A stretch of 59,050 nucleotides of DNA from NCBI GenBank assembly GCA_015065075.1, contig SVRA01000004.1:1-59050 (forward strand), given 5' to 3'. Each line of letters begins with the position of its first letter. The stretch's first letter is position 1. Below are positions 51,806 to 59,050 of this stretch, piece by piece. The DNA comes from Oscillospiraceae bacterium (GTDB lineage: Bacteria > Bacillota > Clostridia > Oscillospirales > CAG-272). The notes below the pieces were generated by a model. That model worked only from the letters and a program-made list of their open reading frames with translations. It did no database searches and was not told where the DNA came from. The position numbers were made by a program, and so were the translations under genes.

Positions 51806-53762
51806 GATCAAGATCGCGATAGCAGGCAACCCAAACGTCGGAAAAAGCACAGTCTTCAACGCTCTGACGGGAATGAATCAGCACACGGGAAATTGGACGG
51901 GCAAGACCGTCGCGCTTGCAGAGGGTTGCTTCGCTCTGGGTGATAAAACCTGCGTTGCAGTCGACGTCCCCGGTACATATTCGCTTACCACAAGGTCAGC
52001 CGAAGAGGAGATAGCAAAAGAGATTTTGTGCTCCCCCGATATAGACGCCATAGTGGTGGTCTGCGACGCTACTTGCCTTGAAAGAAACCTGATTTTAGCG
52101 CTTCAGATACTCGCTTTGAAGCGACCGACCGTCATCTGCGTCAACCTTCTCGATGAGGCAAAACGAAAAGGAATAGAGATAGAGCTCGATTTGTTAGGAC
52201 AAAGACTCGGCGTGCGTGTGGTGGGTGCAATAGCGCGCAAAAAAGACGGGCTTCGCGACCTCTTGCAAGCACTTGAAGGACTTTTATCGACTGACAAAAC
52301 TGTCTTGTGCACATCACCGACAGATGATAGTGCAGAGAGAAAACATCCCTTGTCAGACAAAGAAAAATCAGACGCCGGCTCTCAGCAAGATCAACCCGAT
52401 TTTGATAAAAAGTCAGAAAATAATTCGACCGAAAGCGAAAAAAACTCCGACGAGGAATCGGAGGAGATAGTTCTAAGCGCGGAAAGGATCTATCGCGAGG
52501 TCTGCCGACGAAAAAAGAGCGAGGACCAGGACCGCGATCGCCTCTACGATCGCTTGTTTACGGGCAAAAAGACCGCTTATCCCGTTATGCTTGCCCTGCT
52601 TGCAATCGTATTCTGGATAACTATCGTGGGTGCAAACTATCCGTCAAAATGGCTGTCTACAGCTCTGTTTTTCATCGGCGACAAGCTTGGAGAGCTCTTA
52701 CGCCACATACATATTCCCGAATGGCTGTACGGAATTTTGATCGACGGAGCATACCGCACGCTTGCCTGGATAGTGTCAGTTATGCTGCCGCCGATGGCGA
52801 TATTTTTCCCTTTATTTACTCTGCTTGAAGACTCGGGATATCTGCCGCGCGTCGCATTCAATCTCGACAAGCCGTTCAAAAAATGTAACAGCTGCGGCAA
52901 GCAAGCGCTGACGATGTGTATGGGCTTTGGATGCAACGCTACAGGGGTCGTCGGTTGCCGCATCATAGACTCGCCCAGAGAGAGAATGATCGCCATGCTG
53001 ACCAATTCTTTGGTTCCCTGCAACGGAAGATTCCCTTTACTTGTAACGCTTTTGTCGATATTTTTTATTGGCGGCGCCGTAGGATTTTCGTCGTCACTCG
53101 TGTCGGCTTTACTCTTGACCGCGCTGATAATTCTAGCCGTTGGAATGACATTTTTAGTGTCAAAAATCCTCTCAATTACGCTCTTGCGAGGCTTACCCTC
53201 GGCATTCACTCTTGAACTGCCGACATACAGAAGACCGCAGATCTGCAAGACCCTGATACGCTCGGTCTTCGACCGCACGATCTTCGTTTTGGGCAGAGCT
53301 GTAATCTCGGCGCTGCCTGCGGGAATCCTTATATGGCTTATGGGAAATCTCTATTTTGGAGAGTCAAGTTTATTGGCTGTTTGCTCGGATCTTCTTGATC
53401 CGTTTGCATCTCTTTTGGGGCTTGACGGGGTGATATTATTGGCGTTTATTCTCGCTTTGCCCGCAAACGAGATAGTTATTCCGATAATTATTATGGCGTA
53501 CACGTCGGCAAATATGCTCACCGATTACAGCTCACTTTTTGAACTCAAAACGCTGTTTGTCGACAACGGTTGGACGATCAAAACCGCTTTGTGTACAATG
53601 CTTTTCTCGCTTTTCCATTGGCCGTGCGCGACCACGCTTCTGACGATAAAAAAGGAGTCGGGAAGCTGGCTTTGGACTCTGGCGGCGGTGATAATTCCAA
53701 CGATCTGCGGTATTGTTGTCTGTATGGTGACAAATGGTCTTTTTGCTCTTTTCGGGGCATAA
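51738..53762 (+). CDS. feoB: FeoB ferrous iron transporter
   Basis: It imports Fe2+ through the membrane with a cytosolic G domain. The 674-residue protein has G1 GNPNVGKST (30-38), the DVPGTYSL G3 motif and NLLDEAKR G4. A poorly conserved acidic/Ser/Lys linker spans about 185-243. The membrane domain carries the Gate-type segments EDSGYLPRVAFNLD, MCMGFGCNATGVVG and LVPCNGRFPLL. The start at 51738 has GGAGG 9 nt upstream. The linker, full of Ser, Asp, Glu and Lys, replaces the compact guanine-dissociation-inhibitor region and is unusual in composition. The terminator at 53772 follows. Confidence 0.95.
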   Translation: MGLTRKSTGADLNRQKNGKCTPEIKIAIAGNPNVGKSTVFNALTGMNQHTGNWTGKTVALAEGCFALGDKTCVAVDVPGTYSLTTRSAEEEIAKEILCSPDIDAIVVVCDATCLERNLILALQILALKRPTVICVNLLDEAKRKGIEIELDLLGQRLGVRVVGAIARKKDGLRDLLQALEGLLSTDKTVLCTSPTDDSAERKHPLSDKEKSDAGSQQDQPDFDKKSENNSTESEKNSDEESEEIVLSAERIYREVCRRKKSEDQDRDRLYDRLFTGKKTAYPVMLALLAIVFWITIVGANYPSKWLSTALFFIGDKLGELLRHIHIPEWLYGILIDGAYRTLAWIVSVMLPPMAIFFPLFTLLEDSGYLPRVAFNLDKPFKKCNSCGKQALTMCMGFGCNATGVVGCRIIDSPRERMIAMLTNSLVPCNGRFPLLVTLLSIFFIGGAVGFSSSLVSALLLTALIILAVGMTFLVSKILSITLLRGLPSAFTLELPTYRRPQICKTLIRSVFDRTIFVLGRAVISALPAGILIWLMGNLYFGESSLLAVCSDLLDPFASLLGLDGVILLAFILALPANEIVIPIIIMAYTSANMLTDYSSLFELKTLFVDNGWTIKTALCTMLFSLFHWPCATTLLTIKKESGSWLWTLAAVIIPTICGIVVCMVTNGLFALFGA

Positions 53763-53771
53763 ATTTTCAAA

Positions 53772-53818
53772 AAAAGAAGCGTTCGAGGCTATCCTTTCGA
53801 TGCCTTGAACGCTTCTTT
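53772..53818 (+). terminator. Intrinsic terminator after feoB
   Basis: AAGAAGCGTTC with AGGC inside pairs with GCCT and GAACGCTTCTT (53774-53817). Confidence 0.85.
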
Positions 53819-53901
53819 ATGTCGTTTGATATCAGCAAACAGTGTATATTTATACACAATTTGAGCAGCGGTTCGTCCGTTAGTTTCGAACGAAAGGGAT
53901 A

Positions 53902-54327
53902 TCAGCGCTTGCCCTCGATATACTCGATTGCGAGCGACAAGACCTTCTTATCATTGCCGTGAGTGAGCAACGATTCCGCTTGTTCAACGGGTATCCAATC
54001 GACCTCTGCGACCTCTCCCGGACGAGCTTTTATCTCGGTCTGTCTTGTAAAGGCGAGAAAATAAACGACTTCCTTTTTTACTCCCGGCTTGGGTCTGTAA
54101 TAAACGGGCTGTCTGAATTTTTCGTTGATATGTATGCGAACTGCGGTTTCCTCATGAACCTCTCTTTCCGCAGTCATCTTCTCGGTCTCGCCCACCTCGA
54201 CGTGTCCCTTCGGGAACGAATGGTGTCCGTGCTCCGAGTGCTTTATCATAAGCACGTACCTTTGCAGCTTTCCGTCCTTTCGCTCATTGCGAAAAACCAC
54301 GGCGCCGCAGGATTTTTCAAAAGTCAT
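53902..54327 (-). CDS. Nudix hydrolase (Ap4A-hydrolase-like)
   Basis: The 141-residue protein has a Nudix box from Gly41, GHVEVGETEKMTAEREVHEE then TAV, which departs from consensus only at the final Gly (Ala here). SFPKGHVE is typical of bis(5'-nucleosyl)-tetraphosphatases. GGAGG lies 7 nt before the ATG at 54327. It lies 156 bp after infB in the same direction, behind two hairpins, so it is likely a separate unit. Confidence 0.87.
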   Translation of the reverse strand: MTFEKSCGAVVFRNERKDGKLQRYVLMIKHSEHGHHSFPKGHVEVGETEKMTAEREVHEETAVRIHINEKFRQPVYYRPKPGVKKEVVYFLAFTRQTEIKARPGEVAEVDWIPVEQAESLLTHGNDKKVLSLAIEYIEGKR

Positions 54328-54360
54328 TTTCTCACCTCCTAACACTAAGGTCTTAAATCC

Positions 54361-54394
54361 GAAATGCAGGCTCACCGATATGAGCCTGCATTTC
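54361..54394 (-). repeat. Perfect 14-bp hairpin before the Nudix gene
   Basis: GAAATGCAGGCTCA (54361-54374) pairs with TGAGCCTGCATTTC (54381-54394). There is no T-tract on the minus strand, so it could be a 5'-UTR hairpin of the Nudix gene rather than an infB terminator. Confidence 0.6.
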
Positions 54395-54441
54395 TGATCT
54401 GCGCGGGAATTATATCCGTACTGTAGTGAATATTTTGTTTA

Positions 54442-54473
54442 AAATTTGAATATTTGTGTGAATATTCAAATTT
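54442..54473 (-). terminator. Hairpin directly after infB
   Basis: AAATTTGAATATT (54442-54454) pairs perfectly with AATATTCAAATTT (54461-54473), about 10 bp past the infB stop. It is AT-rich but followed by TTTAAAC on the minus strand; a weak terminator is plausible. Confidence 0.55.
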
Positions 54474-54483
54474 GGTTTTAGGC

Positions 54484-57384
54484 TTATCTCTCGATCTCCT
54501 CCATCACGAATGCCTCGAGAATATCGCCCTCCTTGATGTCGTTGAATCTTTCGAGACCGACACCGCACTCGTAGCCCTGAGCTACCTCCTTGGCATCGTC
54601 CTTGAATCTCTTGAGCGACGAGATCTTATCCTCGAAGATGACCACGCCGTCACGGACGACACGGATCTGCGCATTTCTCGCGATCTTACCGTCAAGGATA
54701 TACGAGCCCGCGATCGTGCCGACGTTGGGTACGTGGATGGTCTGACGAACCTCGGCGTGACCGAGAAGGTTCTCGCGGAACTTGGGAGCAAGCATACCCT
54801 TCATCGCTGCCTCGATCTCCTCGATGCACTGATAAATGACACGGTACATTCTCATATCGACGCCCTGTCTCTCGGCAGAGTCAAGCGCCGCCTTATCGGG
54901 ACGGACGTTGAAGCCTACGATGATCGCGTTGGATGCCGCCGCGAAGGTAACGTCGCCCTCGGTAATTCCTCCGACTGCGGAGTGAATAACGTTGACTCTT
55001 ACCTCCTCGTTTGCCAGCTTGACAAGCGATGCCTTGACCGCCTCGGCAGAGCCTACGACGTCTGCCTTGACGATGATATTGAGATCCTTGATACCCTCGC
55101 TGATCTGAGCGAACAGGTCGTTAAGGTTTGCTCTTGCGTTAGCCTTGAAGTATTCCTCCTTAGCCTTGGACCTTCTCTGATCCGCAAGCTCTCTTGCCAT
55201 TCTCTCGTCCTCAACTGCCGCGAACTCGTCGCCTGCGGTGGGAACCTCGGCAAGACCGATGATCTCAACGGGAACCGAAGGACCTGCGACCTTGAGAAGC
55301 TTTCCGTTATGGTCGGTCATAGCTCTGACACGTCCTACGGACGTACCTGCGATAACGATATCTCCGTTATGAAGCGTACCGTTCTGAACGAGGACGGTAG
55401 CAACGGGTCCGCGTCCCTTATCGAGCTTCGCCTCGATAACAAGACCCTTTGCACGTCTGTTGGGATTAGCCTTGAGCTCCTTGACCTCTGCTACGAGAAG
55501 AACGTTCTCGAGAAGGTCCTCTATACCCATTCTTGTAAGAGCAGATACGGGAACGCAGATAACGTCTCCTCCCCACTCCTCAGGAACGAGGTCATATTTT
55601 GTAAGCTCCTGCTTGACCGCGTCGGGATTTGCAGTGGGCTTATCCATCTTATTGATAGCAACTATAATATCTACTCCTGCCGCCTTTGCGTGATTGATCG
55701 CCTCGACAGTCTGGGGCATGATGCCGTCGTCTGCCGCTACGACAAGGATCGCTATATCCGTGGACTGTGCGCCGCGGGCACGCATTGCGGTGAACGCCTC
55801 GTGTCCGGGGGTGTCGAGGAAGGTGATATCTTGACCGTTGATCTTTACTCTGTAAGCGCCGATATGCTGGGTGATACCGCCTGCCTCTCCGGTGGTTACG
55901 TTGGTATGTCTGATCGCGTCGAGAAGCGAGGTCTTGCCGTGGTCAACGTGTCCCATTACACAGACTACGGGAGCACGGGTCTCGAGCTGCTCGGGAGCAT
56001 CCTCGGTCTCGTCAAAGAGCTTTTCCTCGATAGTAACGACTACTGCCTTTTCGGGCTCTGCTCCGCACTCTACGGCAACGAGCGCCGCGGTGTCGAAGTC
56101 GATGGTCTGGTTGGCGGTTGCCATTGCGCCGAGAAGCATCAGCTTCTTGATGACCTCACCGACGGTGACCTTGAGCATTGCCGCAAGATCGCTGACGATG
56201 ATCTCCTCGGGGATCTGCACCTTCAAGGGACCCTTGATGATGGTCACGGGCTGCTTATGCTCGGGCTTACCACCCTTCTTGCCGTTCTTTCCCTTGCCGC
56301 CGAAGGTATTTTCCTGTCTGGACTGATTCTGCTGCTTCTTGAGCTTCTGGTTTCCGCCGCGGAAATCTCTCTCGTTTTCGGAAACGAAGGTATCGAGCTT
56401 CTCGTCGTACTTGGAAAGATCGACGTTAGAAGTACGGATATCGACGGTCTTTGCCGCGCCCTTCTTGCTTGTACCGTCGCCGCCCTTGGGGGTCTGCGCG
56501 CGGACTATTGCCTGAGGCTGAAACTTCTCTCTGGGTGCAGAGGGGATATAATCATCCTTATCCATTCCGCCTCTGTTATTATTGAACTGAGGCTTCTGAG
56601 GCTTGCGGTCGTCTCTTCTCTGAGGAGCCGCCTGTCTATCGAAGTTGGGAGTTCCCATACGCGAGAAACGGTCGTTCGTCTGCGGCTGATTGCGCTGCTG
56701 AGTCTGCTGACCCTGAGGTCTCTGCTCGAATGCGGGTCTGTCACGACGGGGAGCCTCTGTTCTTCTATTATTATCAGGTCTTTGTCTATTATCCTGAGCG
56801 CCATTCTGCGCAGCTCTCTGCGCCGCCTTTTGCTGTGCAGCCTTTTCTATTGCCGCCGCACGTGCAAGCGCCTCTGCTCTGTCGACCTTGGGCTGAGTCT
56901 TTACAGCGGGAGCAGCCGCCTCGGGAGTCTTCTTCTCTTCCTTGTTGTCCTTCTTAGGCTCGGATTCTGTCTTGGCAGCGACAGTCTCCTTTACCTTGTT
57001 TTCGGGCTGTGCCGCCTTCTCACTCTTGGGAGAGGGCTTCTCGCTCTTATTCGGTTTTTCTGCCGATTCTGCCTTTGCAGGCTCCTCGGTCTTCTTTTCC
57101 TCGACGGCAATCTCCTTTGTGGGCTCTGCCTTTGCGGGAGCCTTTTTCTCCACCTTTTCAAGCTTGGAGGGAATGAAGGTGACTCCGTCTATATAATCGT
57201 CGATTCCTTCGATCTGATAAGCCGACGTAAGCGCGTCGAAAAGAACGTCGAACTCGTGAGGCTCAAGTGCTTTCTGAGTCTTCAGCTCGATTCCCTTTCC
57301 CGCCATTATGTCGGTTATTTCCTTACTCTTAAGATTGAGATCCTTTGCAAGTTGATTCGCTTTGATCTGAGGTTTTACTGCCAT
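54484..57384 (-). CDS. infB: Translation initiation factor IF-2
   Basis: It is the GTPase that places initiator tRNA on the 30S subunit. The 966-residue protein has an N-terminal IF2-N motif ([20 protein letters not shown]), a long Lys/Glu/Ala then Arg/Gln/Asn-rich low-complexity region (about residues 70-370), a second IF2-N domain, the G domain with [24 protein letters not shown] and NKMDKP, and C-terminal OB-fold/C2 domains. It ends the nusA-ylxR-ylxQ-infB run; rbfA, which often follows, is absent here. Confidence 0.97.
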   Translation of the reverse strand: MAVKPQIKANQLAKDLNLKSKEITDIMAGKGIELKTQKALEPHEFDVLFDALTSAYQIEGIDDYIDGVTFIPSKLEKVEKKAPAKAEPTKEIAVEEKKTEEPAKAESAEKPNKSEKPSPKSEKAAQPENKVKETVAAKTESEPKKDNKEEKKTPEAAAPAVKTQPKVDRAEALARAAAIEKAAQQKAAQRAAQNGAQDNRQRPDNNRRTEAPRRDRPAFEQRPQGQQTQQRNQPQTNDRFSRMGTPNFDRQAAPQRRDDRKPQKPQFNNNRGGMDKDDYIPSAPREKFQPQAIVRAQTPKGGDGTSKKGAAKTVDIRTSNVDLSKYDEKLDTFVSENERDFRGGNQKLKKQQNQSRQENTFGGKGKNGKKGGKPEHKQPVTIIKGPLKVQIPEEIIVSDLAAMLKVTVGEVIKKLMLLGAMATANQTIDFDTAALVAVECGAEPEKAVVVTIEEKLFDETEDAPEQLETRAPVVCVMGHVDHGKTSLLDAIRHTNVTTGEAGGITQHIGAYRVKINGQDITFLDTPGHEAFTAMRARGAQSTDIAILVVAADDGIMPQTVEAINHAKAAGVDIIVAINKMDKPTANPDAVKQELTKYDLVPEEWGGDVICVPVSALTRMGIEDLLENVLLVAEVKELKANPNRRAKGLVIEAKLDKGRGPVATVLVQNGTLHNGDIVIAGTSVGRVRAMTDHNGKLLKVAGPSVPVEIIGLAEVPTAGDEFAAVEDERMARELADQRRSKAKEEYFKANARANLNDLFAQISEGIKDLNIIVKADVVGSAEAVKASLVKLANEEVRVNVIHSAVGGITEGDVTFAAASNAIIVGFNVRPDKAALDSAERQGVDMRMYRVIYQCIEEIEAAMKGMLAPKFRENLLGHAEVRQTIHVPNVGTIAGSYILDGKIARNAQIRVVRDGVVIFEDKISSLKRFKDDAKEVAQGYECGVGLERFNDIKEGDILEAFVMEEIER

Positions 57385-57421
57385 AAATTATACCCATACC
57401 TTTCCGGTTTACTGCAATGTT

Positions 57422-57772
57422 TTAATTGTCCTCGGGAAGCTTTCCCAAGATCGCGCGGCAAAAGCTTTCATCTGCTATAGCCACCGCCGCGACAGCACTC
57501 TTGCCGACTGCTCTGCCCAAAATTTCGCAACTCGACTCTATTCTCACGTGCTTCACTTTATAGTATATACATTTGTCGCTGATTTTTTTATGCGTATTGT
57601 TTGAGGTGTCCGACGCTTCGATGACAATCAGCTCGGTCGTCTTCTCTTCGCCGATCGGACGCTTCTTACGGTATTTCTGCAAATGCTCGCATATCATCGG
57701 CACTCCGACGACGGTCTTGCCTGCCCTTTTACAGATGCCGATAAGCCCAAGCAGGTTCTTTTCGTCAGCCAT
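57422..57772 (-). CDS. ylxQ: Ribosomal L7Ae/YlxQ-family RNA-binding protein
   Basis: The 116-residue protein starts NLLGLIGICKRAGKTVVGV, the L7Ae/L30e/YbxF fold, with VGKSAVAAVAI and a C-terminal FCRAIL helix. YlxQ-type proteins bind kink-turn-like RNA. An inserted segment (KKRPIGEEKTTE) makes the middle longer than usual. GGAGG lies inside the end of ylxR. Overlap with ylxR is 8 bp. Confidence 0.88.
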   Translation of the reverse strand: MADEKNLLGLIGICKRAGKTVVGVPMICEHLQKYRKKRPIGEEKTTELIVIEASDTSNNTHKKISDKCIYYKVKHVRIESSCEILGRAVGKSAVAAVAIADESFCRAILGKLPEDN

Positions 57773-58058
57773 TATTTTCAGCCTCCGAAATGCTCTTTTC
57801 CATCGCGTCGTAGATCTCCTCGGGGAGCTTTACCTCGAGAATATTCTCTATTCTCTTTGACTTTCTCGCCTTTGCAAAGCAGGATCTTTTGGGGCAAATA
57901 TATGCTCCTCTGCCTGACTTTTTGCCGACGAAATCGAGCTCGACCGCGCCCTCGGGAGTCCTTACGACTCTTATCATTTCGCGCTTCGGCTTATGCTCGT
58001 TGCATCCGAGGCACTGACGCATCGGAACCTTGCGCATTTTCTGATTATTATTTTCCAT
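57765..58058 (-). CDS. ylxR: YlxR-family RNA-binding protein (RnpM)
   Basis: The 97-residue protein has the family core MRQCLGCNEHKPKREMIRVV, GRGAYICPKRSCFAKARKSKR. YlxR (RnpM) is a nucleoid- and RNase P-associated modulator in some Firmicutes. Its place between nusA and ylxQ is the usual order. The ribosome site is weak (AAAAG), so translation may rely on coupling with nusA, whose stop lies 27 bp upstream. Confidence 0.9.
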   Translation of the reverse strand: MENNNQKMRKVPMRQCLGCNEHKPKREMIRVVRTPEGAVELDFVGKKSGRGAYICPKRSCFAKARKSKRIENILEVKLPEEIYDAMEKSISEAENNG

Positions 58059-58085
58059 TTTTATAAACTTTTTTCAAAAGCCTTA

Positions 58086-59050
58086 TCAGTTGTTTCTGGG
58101 AGCCTTCTCAAGTCCCTCGGCATTGATATCGATCTTGATACCGGTGAGTCTTGCCGCAAGGCGAACGTTCTGTCCTTCCTTGCCGATCGCCAAGGAAAGC
58201 TGATCGGGAGCAACTACGACACGGCAGAATCTCTCACTCTCCATCTCCGCGGAGATAACGGTTGCGGGAGAAAGCGCTGCGGTCACGTACTCTGCGGGAT
58301 CCTCGCTATAGTTGATGATGTCTATCTTCTCGCCGCCGAGTTCGCTGAGAATACTGTCTATTCTCATTCCGTGAGCACCGATACAAGCGCCGACTGCGTC
58401 AACGCTCTCGTCTCTCGAGTAGACTGCGATCTTGGTTCTCGAGCCCGCCTCTCTCGAAACGCCCTTGATAACTACGATACCGTCTGTGATCTCGGGGATC
58501 TCAAGCTCAAACATACGTCTTACGAGACCAGAATGAACTCTCGAAAGAGTAACCAGAGGTCCGCGAAGCTCCTTGTTTACTTCCTGAATGAACACCTTGA
58601 TCTTATCGCCGACCTCATAGTATTCGCCCGGGATCTGCTCGGAACGAAGAAGGGTCGCGTGACCCGTACCCGTGTCAAGAAGGATATTGCCCGTTTCGTA
58701 ATCTATCTTCTGTACGGTTGCGGTGATGATCTCCTCGCGCTTGGACTCATACGCCTCCTGCATAGCTCTGTGCTCGCCCTCGCGTATTCCCTGAATGATG
58801 ACAGACTTTGCCGCGCCTGCGGAAAGACGGCGGAAATTCTTGGTCTTTACCTCGAATTCGACCGTGCCGCCAAGCACGTTTCTCTTACTCATAGCCTTTG
58901 CGTCTACGAGGGAGATCTGTGTTGCGGGATCCTCTACCACCTCAACGACTTCCTTCTGCTGAAATACTCTTACGTCCTTTTTCGCAGGGTCGATATGCAC
59001 TCTTACGTTAGTATTGTTTCCGTATTCCTTTTTAAACGCGGATACCAGCG
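58086..59050 (-). CDS. nusA: Transcription termination/antitermination factor NusA (5' end beyond window)
   Basis: About 321 codons of the C-terminal part are visible. They include the end of the N-terminal RNA-polymerase-binding domain (VSAFKKEYGNNTNVRVHIDP), the S1 domain (ATLLRSEQIPGEYYEVGDKI), and the KH domains with GACIGAHGMRIDSIL and SLAIGKEGQNVRLAARLTG. It ends without the acidic C-terminal repeats found in some phyla, as is normal for Firmicutes. The reading frame is open to base 59050, so the start lies outside. It is the first visible gene of the nusA-ylxR-ylxQ-infB operon. Confidence 0.96.
   Translation of the reverse strand, partial: LVSAFKKEYGNNTNVRVHIDPAKKDVRVFQQKEVVEVVEDPATQISLVDAKAMSKRNVLGGTVEFEVKTKNFRRLSAGAAKSVIIQGIREGEHRAMQEAYESKREEIITATVQKIDYETGNILLDTGTGHATLLRSEQIPGEYYEVGDKIKVFIQEVNKELRGPLVTLSRVHSGLVRRMFELEIPEITDGIVVIKGVSREAGSRTKIAVYSRDESVDAVGACIGAHGMRIDSILSELGGEKIDIINYSEDPAEYVTAALSPATVISAEMESERFCRVVVAPDQLSLAIGKEGQNVRLAARLTGIKIDINAEGLEKAPRNN

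Overview
The window looks like the chromosome of a spore-forming, Gram-positive member of the class Clostridia, most likely an uncultured gut or anaerobic lineage. The signs are an alpha/beta-type small acid-soluble spore protein, a nusA-ylxR-ylxQ-infB operon, FeoA/FeoB, a Clostridial-type long PurL, a CpsB/CpsC/CpsD-type phosphoregulatory set, many consensus sigma-A promoters with exactly 17-bp spacers, and Shine-Dalgarno sites in front of nearly every gene. Order and genus cannot be fixed from the sequence alone. No tRNA, rRNA, CRISPR array, phage or insertion sequence was found.

Layout. 1-5.4 kb (minus): pyrimidine genes pyrC-carB-pyrK (pyrK runs off the left edge; no carA between them). 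5.6-11.7 kb (minus): a polytopic HELSH metalloprotease-like protein and two tandem paralogous glycoside hydrolases, one secreted and wall/membrane-anchored, one cytosolic. 11.9-24.7 kb (minus): a purine operon purE-purF-purM-purN-purO-AICAR transformylase-purD-purL, followed by fhs. A ZTP (pfl) riboswitch precedes purE. 24.8-29.7 kb (minus): VanZ-like, CpsB phosphatase, LytR-CpsA-Psr protein, a surface protein, CpsD kinase and CpsC/Wzz. 30-36 kb: rnhA, a lipoyl-less E2-like acyltransferase, an M29 aminopeptidase with a GH39-like pseudoenzyme, a CPBP protease and an SASP. 36.6-39.2 kb: a large AT-rich orphan lipoprotein. 39.6-42 kb (plus): glycosyltransferase GT8, PlsC-like acyltransferase and CrtO-like membrane protein. 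42-49 kb: XRE regulator, PqqD-like protein with S24/S26 peptidase and pepF, asnA, HprK-like kinase, two repeat-rich lipoproteins and a left-handed beta-helix protein. 49-59 kb: RsmF-like methyltransferase, HAD phosphatase, feoAB, Nudix hydrolase, infB-ylxQ-ylxR-nusA (nusA runs off the right edge).

How it fits together. The purine region is a coherent circuit. ZMP/ZTP builds up when 10-formyl-THF is short; the ZTP switch should then open the operon encoding the two formyl-THF-consuming enzymes (PurN, AICAR transformylase), with fhs, which remakes 10-formyl-THF, just downstream. The operon is also unusual: bifunctional PurH is replaced by a stand-alone transformylase plus an archaeal-type PurO cyclohydrolase, and PurF lacks the N-terminal nucleophile cysteine.

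Most novel-looking signal: the CPBP protease gene (34.9 kb, plus) and the spore protein gene (36.2 kb, minus) have nearly superimposable 5' leaders. Each has a Shine-Dalgarno site, a seven-codon GTG mini-ORF buried in a 47-nt stem-loop of identical length, a second TTTTGCC/GGCAAAA hairpin, and a third GC-rich hairpin abutting the same GGAATGGAG ribosome-binding site.
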